Below are positions 21,592-32,734 of a DNA stretch of 64,000 bases, in pieces (the stretch's first letter is position 1; each line of letters opens with the position of its first letter). The translations under genes were made by a program, and so were the position numbers. Below the pieces are notes generated by a model, which was given only the letters and a program-made list of their open reading frames with translations, had not been told where the DNA came from and ran no database searches. This DNA comes from Zeugodacus cucurbitae (Eukaryota; Arthropoda; Insecta; Diptera; Tephritidae), in assembly GCF_028554725.1 (NCBI RefSeq), contig NC_071668.1, positions 2,356,001 through 2,420,000 on the forward strand, read 5' to 3'.

Positions 21592-22488
21592 ATGCGGTGG
21601 AAGTTAAATTTAATTTTCATTACATTTTTACAACTTACATCAATCAAAAGCACTGCAACAATGGTTTTCGAAGGTCGTTCGGAATTTGGCAATCGTGTGC
21701 AAAGCATTTTACTGGAAATTCAAGCGGAGAAAGATTATCGAACGATTTTCTTGCAGCGCCGTCAACCAACAGACTGTGAGGACCCAAACCTCGTGGAGTA
21801 TTTCCAAAACCCGACCGTTATTTGGAATGAGACTGCATATGGAGATTTGCTGTATGATTACGGTGAGCATATTCTAGTTGTGCTCTGTTTGACCACAGTT
21901 GATGATGAGAAGATGCTGCAACATTTGGGCGAAGGCCTACGCTTCACGCGCACCACACGCATCATAGCGCTTGTCAATGAGGATTTGGCTGAGACGAAAG
22001 AGTATGAAATTTCGCAATTTTTCGAAATTTGTGCAGAATTGGATTTGATTAATGTGTTGCTCTTACATCGAAATACATTTGTTCAAAAGCGACACCACAG
22101 TTACACAAAGTTTCCCTCCTTCGCGCTGGAAGTACATAATACGAGCCAGAATCTTGAGCGGGGTGGATGGTTTTCAGATCGCTTAAAAGATCTCTACAGC
22201 AAGAATTAAACTGTACTACCGGACGTACATAGTTTTTCTGTGTTTCTTGAACTGAATCCTGATGGCGTTATAGAAATGTGTGGTAGTTACAAATATTGGA
22301 AGCGTAATCCATGTCCCGGGAAGTTTGTGAAGTACAACAACATTTCATACGATGATCCATACAAAACGCGTCGGCAACTCAGAGTCGTAGATCTGCAAGG
22401 CGTTTGGTTAATGTATTGCGGGGCAATTGCAATCTGCATTTTTGTATTCTTTTGCGAAGTGGTGGTGAAGGTTATGAAATTCTATTAG
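21592..22488 (+). pseudogene. chimeric, internally deleted ionotropic receptor pseudogene (copy 4)
   Basis: From the ATG to about 22190 the DNA is roughly 99% identical to copy 3. After that it matches copy 1 better. A TTA Leu codon of the intact genes is TAA at 22207-22209, ending the frame after 205 codons. The frame continues in phase: MCGS at 22276-22287 joins directly to YKYWKR at 22288. Relative to copy 1 numbering, residues 233-523 are missing: exactly 291 codons (873 bp), covering late S1, M1, pore, M2 and most of S2. The end is two codons longer (...KFY). It cannot form a channel. A truncated secreted N-terminal product is conceivable but unsupported. Confidence 0.92.
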
Positions 22489-23124
22489 CTTTTATTATAC
22501 ATACTTTTCTGTTGTTCTAAAAGAAATTGAAGGAGATTAAAATGCACTCTTGCATCTTTCTTGCTGCAAAATAAAGTATGGCCGTCATCGATTCGCCATT
22601 CACCAGCTACCAAAGTTATCGAGCTAAATTCGCTACAAGAGAGTATGCGGGCCCCTCATTCGTATAGACGCTTTATTCAATGCTATCAAATTTTGTGTTA
22701 TACATTTTAGACTAGTTCAACTATTGCGAATGACTCAAAGTCGAAAATTACAATAAAAATATTTTGTTTTGGATTTTAAACTGAAATAAATTAACATTAT
22801 TTAAAGACAAGGTAAGATATAGACCCTGCTCGCAACATTATTGTTTCATAGAACACTTAGTCGTAAGTTTGGGCCCCAAGTAGTACTAGTTTGTTTGAAC
22901 ATCTCGGTTTTCTTGTTCGAGTGGCTACTCTCTAACTCTCGGCGACTACACAACACTTACTGAAATTTATTTTTCTATTAAACGCACTCTAAAAAGTGGA
23001 AAAATGAAATTGTCGTAATATCCGTTATTATTATTATTGCTTGCGATGTACAAACTGATTTTATAGCGGTAGTTGTAGTAACATGCATATATATATATAT
23101 ATATTTATCTGTATGGGTGTAAGT
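22489..23124. other. 3' flank of IR copy 4
   Basis: A likely polyadenylation signal AATAAA lies at 22570-22575, in a context (GCAAAATAAA) shared with copy 5. The AGTTATCGAGCTAAATTCG motif lies at about 22612. A short AT run occurs at 23088-23106. No gene. Confidence 0.5.
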
Positions 23125-23616
23125 GCACTTAATGCCGATTGCGACTCGCCGTTAAAATTTATTTTATATTTAGTGGCTTTATGTATATTAACGGTAAACG
23201 TAATCTTTCAGTGGCGTTGGCAAATGACCAATGGAAAGGATATTTTTCTGGCATTCCATAAAACTTCAGCGAATAAAGAATTTATCATAAGCGACACAAA
23301 TGTTCGTCGGGTCTTCCACAAGAGTTCTTTACGAATTTTGGTATATATATTTTTTGGGTTTAATCCCAATCAGCCTGGTAATTTTTATGGATTTGAAGAT
23401 CCCTCCCGTAGAAACGGTCGGATTTTTTATGAAGAGTTCAATTTAAATTTATTGAAAATATTGGAAAGCAACTATACAATTAATTTAATGGATTAAAGAA
23501 CTATAAATATAATAGCCCTGGTAAGTGCACTCAGAGTTCCCGGGAAATTGAAATAGAAAAGCTCATTTGTGTATAGTTTGGAAATTAGTATTTGGCTGAG
23601 GTGTCTGATACTTTGT
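23125..23616 (+). repeat. upstream block of IR copy 5, longest open version
   Basis: This is the fullest version of the shared block. One frame stays open to 23496 and includes SPLKFILYLVALCILTVNV, then NPNQPGNFYGFEDPSRRNG. The matching frame is broken in copies 2 and 3 and differs in copy 1. Its start would be ATG 23083 or ATG 23113, inside or just after an AT run. It may be a remnant of an older gene carried along by the duplications; I do not call a CDS. Confidence 0.45.
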
Positions 23617-23694
23617 TTTTCAAATATTTCTTCTCATTTCAATAATAAAATTCGAATCGAAAACACAAAACTCGGTGTACGAAAGCGCGAAAGT
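23617..23694 (+). promoter_or_regulatory. conserved start-proximal module, IR copy 5
   Basis: It has ATTCGAAT at 23650-23657, 45 bp before the ATG, then ACTCGGTGTACGAAAGCGCG. Confidence 0.55.
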
Positions 23695-25458
23695 ATGTGG
23701 AGGAAGATAAGTTTAATTTTGACTTTTGTTTTATTACAAATTTTCAACAATGCCTCCGCAACCCTGGCTATAGAAGATCGCCCTGACTTTGGCAAACGAA
23801 TGCAAAACATTTTACTGGAAACTCAAGCGGAGAAGAATTATCGAACAATTTTCTTGCAACGGCGCCAGCCAACAAACTGCGTTTACCCGGGCTTCGTGGG
23901 AGATTTTCAAACCCCGACTGTGATTTGGAATGAGACTGCATATGGAGATCTGCTGTATGATTACGGAGAGCATCTCGTGGTTATACTCTGTTTGACCACC
24001 ATTGCTGATGAGGAGATGTTGCAACAGTTGAGCGAAAATCTACGCTTCATGCGCACCACACGTATCTTAGTGCTGGTCAATGAGGATTTGGCTGAAACGG
24101 AAGAGTATGAAATTTCGCGATTTTTCGAAATGTGTGCAGAATTGGATTTGATTCATGTGTTACTCTTACATCGAGATACATTTGTTCTAGAGCGACACCA
24201 CACTTACACAAAGTTTCCCTCCTTCGCGCTGGAAGTACACAACACGAGCCGGAATCTGAAGCGGGATGGATGGTTTCCAGATCGCTTAAAAGATCTATTT
24301 GGGAAGAATTTAACGGTACTGCCCGATCTACACATTTTTAGTGTGTTTCTTGAACTGAATCCTGATGGAATTATTGAAATGTGTGGTGGTCTGGCTAAGT
24401 TTGCTCAAACGTTTGCTGAGTATATAAACGCGTCATTGGTTTTGCCCTCCAATTTTACAATTGACGATGATCCCGATTATATTACGATTGGCAAAGCCGC
24501 CGAGCATGGTCTTATTGACTTCGGTATTGGATTTTTGAAACTTTCGTACGGCGGATCTTCTCACGTACTGGATATTACAAAGATGTCTGTTGCCATACCA
24601 ATAATCGTCGTGCCACCTATGACGGCACTCTTCTATGCTTTCATCAACAAACACACCTTACTTCTGGTTATTTTCCAGACTACCATCTTGAATATTATTC
24701 TTTCGAAATGTATCGAGCGCGATAATGAGAGGAGCCAATTTAGGGGCATACGGAGTTACCTCGAATTCATCGGAGACACGGGTATTCGTAGTATTCTAGG
24801 CCAATCGTTGTCCATCTCAAATGGTATATCTTTACTCACGCAGTACATCTACTGGATGTTATTGTTCGCTGGCATGATATTTCAAACTTATTTTGCGGCA
24901 AATTATTCGCGGCTGGAAACATTTCCTCCGCTGCGGCCCAGGGTCTCTTCATATGAAGAAGCTGTGAAAACGGGTTTTAAAATTTACACTATGGATAAGC
25001 TATTAACAGATCATTTGAAATATAGCCAAGTTTTTATTGAGGATCGCACACAGTTTCACAAACCGTATAACTTGAATAGCGTTAATGGATTTATAACAGA
25101 TCGCGCTATTTGGGAGATGATTTACTCCGATCAATCGGTATCAAAGGTCAACGACAACATGGCTATTAGCGATTTGATAATGTTGTCGCTTCTTCTACCG
25201 GAATATTCGATTTTGAAGCAACCGTTAGATGATTTTGTGGAAATTATAGTGCAAAGTGGCTTATACACATATTGGAAACGGAATCCGTGTCTTGGAGGAT
25301 TTGTGAAGTTCAACAACATTTCATACGATGATCCCTACAAAACAAAACGACAACTCAGTGTTGTAGATCTGCAAGGCGTTTGGCTAATGTACGCTGGTGC
25401 AATTGCAATCTGTATTTTTGCATTCTTTTGCGAAATGGTGGGGAAACTTATGAAATAA
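23695..25458 (+). CDS. ionotropic receptor, cluster copy 5 (587 aa, intronless)
   Basis: Intact receptor aligned without gaps to the other three; the pre-M1 block starts at residue 301 here too. I chose ATG 23695 (MWRKIS) because it aligns with the paralogue starts. The frame is open further upstream to 23569, but only through sequence homologous to the promoter module. It is the most divergent of the four: ERDNERSQF replaces ERDNGRRQF before the pore, SRLETFPPLRPRV follows M2, and YTYWKRNPCLGGF occurs near the end. The signal peptide core is LILTFVLLQIF. The role is presumably as for the neighbours. Confidence 0.88.
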   Translation: MWRKISLILTFVLLQIFNNASATLAIEDRPDFGKRMQNILLETQAEKNYRTIFLQRRQPTNCVYPGFVGDFQTPTVIWNETAYGDLLYDYGEHLVVILCLTTIADEEMLQQLSENLRFMRTTRILVLVNEDLAETEEYEISRFFEMCAELDLIHVLLLHRDTFVLERHHTYTKFPSFALEVHNTSRNLKRDGWFPDRLKDLFGKNLTVLPDLHIFSVFLELNPDGIIEMCGGLAKFAQTFAEYINASLVLPSNFTIDDDPDYITIGKAAEHGLIDFGIGFLKLSYGGSSHVLDITKMSVAIPIIVVPPMTALFYAFINKHTLLLVIFQTTILNIILSKCIERDNERSQFRGIRSYLEFIGDTGIRSILGQSLSISNGISLLTQYIYWMLLFAGMIFQTYFAANYSRLETFPPLRPRVSSYEEAVKTGFKIYTMDKLLTDHLKYSQVFIEDRTQFHKPYNLNSVNGFITDRAIWEMIYSDQSVSKVNDNMAISDLIMLSLLLPEYSILKQPLDDFVEIIVQSGLYTYWKRNPCLGGFVKFNNISYDDPYKTKRQLSVVDLQGVWLMYAGAIAICIFAFFCEMVGKLMK

Positions 25459-25524
25459 TTCGTAGTATGCTGATAAAATTGATTTGAAATTACTCTTATT
25501 ATTGAAAGTATTTGAATAATATAT

Positions 25525-25561
25525 AATAAAGTGATTATAAAATACTCTCGAGCAAAATAAA
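25525..25561 (+). terminator. polyadenylation signals after IR copy 5
   Basis: AATAAA occurs at 25525-25530 and again at 25556-25561, 67-98 bp past the stop codon. The second lies in a GCAAAATAAA context also present after copy 4. Confidence 0.5.
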
Positions 25562-27177
25562 CAATCGCCATTGCTTTGCTAGCTACCTTTGCACTGTGAT
25601 CTCTTGTCCAAAACTTCATATAGGCGAGTAGCAACGATGTTAGTGAGTTGTGTTTCGTACGAAAGAGTGCCCTAGTTTCGTTTTAAAGTAGTTTGACACA
25701 GATCTAATACCATGAGAATGGATCTCTATGAGAATACTTTATTATTGACTTGCTTCATAATCCTTATATAATCACCCTTTGTACATTGCTAACATGTCGT
25801 AAAATCTCTAGAAGCATTAAAAATAATTTGACAAATTACGAAGCATGAAGCTCAGAGCAAAACAAGACAAGCTGATCCCTGAATCGCATGCGGTTACAAG
25901 CCATTAAAAGTTAATTAAAAACTGACATTGACGCGCTGGAAAATTGTAGTTTGGGAAATCGCTTTTTAATTTCCTCTCAAATCAAACCGCAGAAATGTCG
26001 TCGGCAAATCGCAAAAAGCTGGAACATCAACAAATTCGGTGCACATTAAAGACACACACACGCTTGCGCGCTCATGGGTCCTAGACAAAACTCAAGCCAA
26101 TAATGCTCGAGAAAGTACATACAGATGAACACTTAAGTCTTCTCTGCAAATGCAGCGTCCGCATGTGTGTGTGCGGGCTGAGGGCACAAGGGGACAGCGC
26201 CGAATGATGCGCATTAAGCCACTGACGAAGGACAAATATTTGCTTTTGTTTCAGCAGTTTTTCTCATGATTTTATAATGAAATTCCAAAGCGAACATTCC
26301 AAAACAACGGATGAAAAACTTAGCAATTCCAGCGTGTTTCTAATGAACTGAAGCGCTGCCAGTTGGAGCTTGAGCGGAAGTGTGAGCAGCAAGTGTCTGG
26401 TGTGTGGGTGAGCTGCTGAAAATCTATAACGGACGTAGGTATATATCGCATTTGGAATTTATTTGGTACTTCGGAAAGGCAAAAACAACGAAATGAACTA
26501 ATGACAGAGCGCGCGCGCTTCAGGGCAACAGCAGCAACCCGCAGCGACAGCAGCCGAAAAGGCTAAAACAACCGCATAACAGTACATAAATTGCTCTAGT
26601 GGTTGCTTCAGCTGCTGGTGGGTGCTGTGTTGGGCGCGCGCCAACTTCGCTTATGTCGGAACGATAATCCGCCGAAGAAATCAATTAAAATGTAGACACA
26701 ATCTGCAGATTTAGGAAATTCTAGAAGACGTGTATGTGGGTGGGAGTGGTAGCATGACGAGTCGTTTGCGAAACGTCACAGTTGCGGTTATACTGGTGTT
26801 GGCAATAAATTATTACTGCCATAGTTGTTGTTGTGCTTTTGTTTCTGTGTTTGTTGGCGAATTCTGAGACATTTTATGCGGTTGCTTGCGGAGCCACCCA
26901 CAGAGTATACTGCACTTAAGACACCACTCATCTCATATCAGTATGTTTTAAGCTGAGACTGCTATTAACACAACTTAATTACATATATTCGCGGAATGGA
27001 GAGAGACTCTACTCGAAGACATTGCTCATGCATGCAACTAAAGAAAAATTTAAAAACTTTTTTTTTGTTTTCGTCCAATAATATTTCAAAATTTCAAGAA
27101 GTGTATAAAAAACATTTCAAACAATCGTTTTTGATATAAACGTCTACTATTTTAGATTTTTATGGGTCTCGTATATG
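25562..27177. other. gene-free stretch
   Basis: No gene recognised. Around 26500-26660 the sequence is richer in GC and CAG/GCA repeats (GAGCGCGCGCGCTT, CAGCAGCAACCC), a look common in fly 5' UTRs or first introns. No frame or splice structure supports an exon. Confidence 0.45.
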
Positions 27178-27179
27178 TA

Positions 27180-27358
27180 AGGGGTGTGTTCAAAAAATAA
27201 CGGGAATTTTCAAAATTCATTGGCTTACATTAATGTTGGCGACAGCCTTCAAAAATGCCTCATTCAATTTCAGCAATTTCTCGTATACTTGTCAAACGAC
27301 GGCTTTAAACCTATAATTGATAGTTTTAAAATTCCCGTTATTTTTTGAACACACCTCA
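27180..27358 (-). mobile_element. mariner-derived MITE, 179 bp (copy 3)
   Basis: TA flanks both ends (27178-27179 and 27359-27360). The ends read AGGGGTGTGTTCAAAAAATA and ...TTTTTTGAACACACCTCA. The interior, read on the minus strand, keeps a degenerate trace of a mariner transposase C-terminal region around AAACGACGGCTTTAAA (27293-27308), the counterpart of the LKGRRF motif. That makes it an internally deleted mariner. Confidence 0.82.
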
Positions 27359-27360
27359 TA

Positions 27361-28852
27361 AGAGTGTATTGGTATGCAGAAAAATTCATAGCTGTGAATG
27401 TGTGAAGCGTGCTAGCGCGCATCATCTATCGTTCATTTATGTGTCATAAAATTTAGAGTACTTTTTGAAATTCTCTAAAATTTTTACGACAGTCATTTAA
27501 TAAACACGTTTCAGTGTTGACTTATAAACATGCGGAGTTGGGGGAAAATTACATAACTAAAGACACGGTCGTAATATCACTGAATATATGCTCTAGTCTA
27601 GGACTGTACACCATTTATAAGTCGAGTAAGTAACTTAGAGTTTTAAGTATCTACTAACTAAATGTATTAAACCACTTTTTGAGCTGCCGTTCAATTCTTG
27701 ATTTAATAAAAAGTGGAAAATTAAAAAAAACTATATGTGAAATTGGAAAAAAAATCTTTAAAATCCCCTTAGTGTTCCACTACAAGAAAAATCCACTTAA
27801 GCGCTTGTATGCGTCGCATAAATTACAATTAAACACTTGCGGTCTTAACGAGCAACTAAAAGTTATTGTAAACATTGAAAAATATTGACATTCTAAAGAG
27901 CCAGCGGATGAGCGCTCAAAGGTACAGCGTGCAAACGGAAATGCTGACACAAAATTAATAAACGCCACAGAGAATGTGGATTGAGTAATAAAAATTGCTA
28001 ATGCAAGTGCGGAAATGTCAACAGCGAAAGTGGCGGAAAGTGAGTGCATAATTGAAAAACATCAAACACATGCATACACACACACAGACACATATATGTG
28101 CTGTCTTACTAACATGAGTTTCTTCGTAGAGGCCTTGTACAACAACTACCATACATGAGTGCAACCATTAATCCAACGCAGCACAAGCCTGTAAGCTTGT
28201 ATTGCTCGCCCACTTCTCAAACGCTTCGAGTTGAAGTCAACACACACAGAGCGTGCGAGCGCAAGGCTTCTAAACTCTGCCACCAGCGCTATCGTAAGGG
28301 AAATTTTTCATTTTGCTCATTATCATTTAGTCACATTTAGAGTGCAGCACAAATATTGGCACAGCCAGTGCCTAATGCATGCAACATAATTATAAAATGT
28401 TTGCCTACAAGCCACGCAACATGCGCTGCCGACACGCCCACTCAAGCGCGCCACCAGCTGTGTGTCTGTGTGCGCTTCATGTTGTTATCTATCGCTATGT
28501 GTGTATATGTGTGAGTGAGTGCTTAGCTGTGCTGGCGCTAATTGGTGGCTTTGTGGGTGAGTTCTGCAAGACCGCAAGTTTGAGCCTCTCAGGCCGGAGA
28601 TTGAAGCCTCCTGCGTTTATGCAGTCAAGTTTTAGCTCATAAATGGTTATTGAAAATAAAAATAGCATATAAATTATGCTTAACACATGAATATATAGTT
28701 ATAATTGCATATACACACACATATTATATATTAGATATGTTCCTACTGTCGGGTGGAATGTTGAGGATTGCGTTCAGGTTTAATGTTCTCCAGCTCTCCA
28801 AAGCATAGGACCCATTTTATTTTCTAAGCAGCTGTGGATTTCTAGTAAAATA
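27361..28852. other. gene-free stretch
   Basis: No gene recognised. The + frame at 27679-27888 (Lys/Ile-rich, 69 codons) and the frame at 28379-28642 (87 codons, Cys-rich) show no domain and no codon pattern like the receptors. Short CA runs lie at 28074-28088 and 28713-28722. Confidence 0.45.
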
Positions 28853-28952
28853 TTTAAAAATACTTAAATTCAAGCAATGGTCGCCGATGCGTATACGTAA
28901 CTTTTAAAAATACTTAAATTCATGCAATGGTCGTGGGTGCGTATACGTAACT
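28853..28952. repeat. 50-bp tandem duplication
   Basis: AAAATACTTAAATTCAAGCA at about 28857 repeats with a period of 50 bp, and each copy ends GCGTATACGTAACTTTT. A few mismatches separate the two copies, and a third, partial copy of the first 12 bp follows near 28969. Confidence 0.8.
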
Positions 28953-29123
28953 TTTTCAAGTAAATAATCAAAAATACTTAATTCAAATTTATATGCAATT
29001 CTTAAGCATTGATTAATGGTTGGAAGGTAAGCTGGGTTGTTGTTTTTCCAAATTCTTTCAGAAATATTCTAGCTTTAGTATTTTTCCATTCAACACTAAC
29101 TCCTTTTATTGAGACAAATTTAA

Positions 29124-29817
29124 GGAGTTATACCAGTGTAACCTATGAAACATTAGGCGATTTTCGTGAGTTTTTTTTTAAATAAAGTACTCGATTGATT
29201 GTTGTCGAAGTTTTTTGCATATTATAAGGTATATTTTCAGCTATATTTAAAATTTTATTTTTATTTTTATTGAAAAATAACGAAGTTATATGCTATCTTC
29301 GGAGGTGCCAAAAAAAAAAAACTACCCTAACTGCTGACATGATTCCGGCCGAATAAGTTGCTGAAACAAAAAAATTCAAAAAGGATATTAAAATTAAATA
29401 TATTTCCTATACAATGATCTATGATTTTTGAAAAATATCAAAAATTGACAAAATGCCGTAGTTCTGAAAAAAAATTTCGTTTTTTAGGTAAAAAAATTAT
29501 CTTTTTTTAAATGCCAAATTGACAATTTTCAACCAATCAAAAAAATATGTAGGTCATTGTATAGTAAATATATTCAAGAACAGTAATTTTAAAGCGAGCG
29601 GTCAATGTATCGTTGAATTATGATGTTAGCAGTTTTGAGAAATGTCTTTTTGAGTAAAAAGGGTTTAAAGTTTCGACTATAGCTGCTTATACGAGCGATA
29701 TAACTATTCAAGATACGATCTTACCGCTTTCACAGCATATTTTTGAAAATATAAATTATCGAATAAGCAAAAAATAAAAAAATTGATTTTTTGAAAATGT
29801 CACACTGGTATAGCCCC
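29124..29817. mobile_element. TTAA-bounded ~0.7-kb element, copy A (694 bp)
   Basis: TTAA lies at 29120-29123 and 29818-29821. The left end GGAGTTATACCAGTGTAAC and the inverted right end GGGGCTATACCAGTGTGAC form a ~19-bp terminal inverted repeat. The interior is A/T-homopolymer rich with no open frame. A TTAA target is typical of piggyBac and Kolobok elements; the interior does not decide between them. Confidence 0.75.
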
Positions 29818-29821
29818 TTAA

Positions 29822-30918
29822 AATGCTTGAAATCTTTTTTATTCGTAAAAGGCGTACCTCACAGCCTGTTATTGAGAATAGAATTAGAAGAAGACAAATT
29901 TGTGAAAATAAAATCTCACGTTCATCACTGAAGAGAACTTGTTTTTGATCTTGATGGTTCATTTGAAATGCTTGGCGGAAGTTCGAACCAAGCACATGGA
30001 CGCAACAATTTCAAATGTAGCCGAAGAAATAATTTAAAATTTTAGTAAATATATTTTTTTTAATCAAATATTATTTAGTAGCGAGCGTTTCTCTTATCTA
30101 ACGATTGTTAGCCGTTCGTAGAGGCAATAGAACTAGTTGAATCCTCGAAGTAGCTCAGACGAACAACATTTAGCGCATATGTACACTTAATATATAATTT
30201 ATATTTATTCATATCTTTCTTATATGTATGTTCTCTTTCTCTATATACTTTCTTTCCATGCGAATTGTTGTCTATTTGATGGCAAATATTATTGTTATAA
30301 ACATTTTTATGTGTATTTATGGTTGAATATAAGCGACTCTTATCCGCTTACTAACTATAAATTGACGACTGAAATTCATTTGTAATTGTGCCTTTAAATA
30401 TTCATTAGATGCAGACAACGTGACAAATGCAAAATTGCAGCTGTCACTCCAACACATCATAATTCGACGAGTTAATCGCATCTGCATGCACTCGCACATA
30501 AACACCCCCTTGGATATGTGTGGTTCGCGGATATAGGAGTATATGCATATTTGTAGACCATGCTTACCATATATGCAGAAGGATGTAAGTAGCGCTAATA
30601 CGCTTAAATTCAAATAAATGTTCGTATATTTATCTATATAGACTATATACATATGTAAGGGTATATATGTAACACTTCCTGTTCTTTCCTTCTTTTATTT
30701 GTATTTTTGCATGTAAATGCATCATAAATATATGTATATGCACGTACATTGATCGTTTTCCTCTTCATTGCCACTGATGTATTGAGTTTGAATCTCTATG
30801 TATGCCCATGTTTCCATATGACAATCACCGTAATAAAGTTATAACTTGGCAGCACTGGATTTAAAAACCCTAATTAATAGTCGACTTTTTTCGAAACATT
30901 GAAGTATAATGATATTAA
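29822..30918. other. gene-free stretch
   Basis: No gene. A 111-codon minus frame (30317-30652) is probably chance. Numerous TATATG/CATATA-like short repeats occur. Confidence 0.45.
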
Positions 30919-30927
30919 AGTGTGCAT

Positions 30928-32239
30928 TAGGGTGTCCCTTATTCTTTAAAAATTTCAAAATTTGGTATTTTTTGCGCGGCACATTGTTATTTTTTCTATT
31001 TGGTTAACTAAAACCGCCTGAAAAATTCAGAATTCCAGCGATGATCCTATACCCTACCTCAAGAAGCTCAAAATATATATTATTTAACTTTGTGAAGGCA
31101 AATGTCAAAGGTTATTCACTTGCTGTAACGCGAATAATAATGCAAGTTTCTACTACCAGAAGAGCTTAAATTGATATCAGTACATTTAGTGAAGAAAACA
31201 AAGACTTTAAGACTGTTAAATTATTATTTATTTACTGGCAAATACACCTGAAAGAACAGAGTTTTTAGTCAATGAGTTCATAGGCATTACTCTACGAGCG
31301 TGCTGACTAACAAGGAGAAGGTTTTCGAAATTGTCTTCAGCTTTCACTTGTCCCAAATACTCTTGAGTTAAGCCTACGGCCCTTTGATCAGCGTCATTAA
31401 TCACAGGAAACGTTGTAAAAAATTCTTTGGCAATAATAAAAGTTTTACATGAGGCCCACACTATTGGCTCAATTTGTAGGAAATCATAACTAAGATTGAA
31501 CCTGAGGAGCATTTTGAGAGAGTTTGGACTTAGTAGCTCATAAAAACCTTTTTCCAGAAAATTTGCACCATCTTTCGGCTTGACAATAATTTTTTTGTAA
31601 ACCAAGGATGGAGTCGATAAAGTTTTCCATATTCATTTCAATAGAAAGAGTGGAATCAAATACGGCAAGCGTCACCCACTCAGGACGCCCTACAAACTTC
31701 CTAATGACCACCTCAGACACTTTCTTGTTAATATCTTCAAAATTATGCAAGATGGACAGAACTGAAAATCATGATATGGGGCAGAGATGGCGGAAGCAGT
31801 AGTGAACCACGCTCTTGCATACACTGTGCACACAAACAAACAAAAATCTCGTAGTCTTGTTTCCTCTGATCGAGTAATTTTGTACTGTTTCTTGAACAAA
31901 AGTAAAGAAATACTTTATTGACTCAAATCGCGGAGTAAAATAGAAGTTGATGACGATCTACATATATTAGCTAAGTAAATGCAGTTGGACATACAGCGGT
32001 ATTTATTTTTATATTGCATATGAATTAAAAGGCAGATACATGAGAAAAATTACTTCTCTCAGATGCCAGACTGCCAAAGTTATAAAATATTGAAAAAACG
32101 TGAAACTTCGAGTGCCTTGAGGAAGGGTATTCGTTTTTCCAACAGATTTGAAATTTGGTTTGATTCAACTTATCGAAAGGAAAAAACAAAATTGTGTGCC
32201 ACATCGTAATTCTTAATATGACATATTAAGGGACACCCA
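30928..32239 (-). mobile_element. 1.3-kb DNA transposon with 8-bp TSD and decayed transposase-like ORF
   Basis: GTGTGCAT occurs directly at both borders (30920-30927 and 32241-32248). The ends are inverted repeats: TAGGGTGTCCCTTA on the left and TTGGGTGTCCCTTA on the right, reading inward. An 8-bp duplication fits hAT or P superfamily elements, and the TAGGG start is hAT-like. The interior carries broken minus-strand coding sequence (separate entry) but lacks room for a full transposase, so the element is a deletion derivative. Confidence 0.8.
31228..31899 (-). pseudogene. C-terminal part of a transposase-like protein, two frameshifts
   Basis: Three consecutive minus-strand pieces read as one protein with two frame changes. 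About 31899-31790 gives LRDFCLFVCTVYARAWFTT, about 31750-31610 gives VIRKFVGRPEWVTLAVFDS, and 31605-31228 gives 125 codons ending ...VLSGVFASK. The last includes FPVINDADQRAVGLTQEYLG. I recognise this pattern (LRDF.LF...Y...WFT, then VIND...RAV.L.QE) from a widespread family of uncharacterised insect and aphid proteins that behave like transposases, but I cannot name it. No DDE residues are assigned. Confidence 0.65.
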
Positions 32240-32248
32240 AGTGTGCAT

Positions 32249-32730
32249 GTATACATATATAAGGACTGATATAATATTTGTCCACTTTTTTCTTCCATTC
32301 GTTTCCCAACTATATTTCAACTGGTAATTTCTATGAAATATGTATGTATGTATTTAGAATTATATCTGTGTATATGCATATACATACATATCTCGTATGT
32401 ATAACTGCATCATCATCTTCATTTACTCGAGTACACATAACTCAGCGGAGTTCTCTTCTTCTTCTACTTTTATCCTCGCATACTTTATAATTGCTTTAAC
32501 TCTCAAGTGACTGCAACTAATTTTCCGTTCAATGTTGCATTGTCACTCACGCTGTAAATTATACAAAATGGCTGTCATTAACAGCGGGCATTTTAAGTGT
32601 TCGGCAAGTGGTCATGTGACATTTATTGGATGGCCATATTAACAACATGAAAGCGAAGTAATCTTTTATGAGTTGCTTTGCAGTCTTCGAGCCCTCATTT
32701 CACAAAAAAGTCTTGAATTAAGCATAACAC
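32249..32730. other. gene-free stretch
   Basis: No gene recognised. Short TATG/TACA repeats at 32340-32400 and a CTTCTTCTTCT tract at about 32455. Confidence 0.5.
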
Positions 32731-32734
32731 TTAA

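Noticed and set aside
22240..22488. Separate small gene after the copy 4 stop codon
   Set aside because: It is the in-phase remainder of the same pseudogene, without its own ATG.
23569..23694. 42-codon N-terminal extension of IR copy 5
   Set aside because: The extension is translated promoter-module sequence that also precedes the other genes. ATG 23695 aligns with the family and opens a signal peptide.
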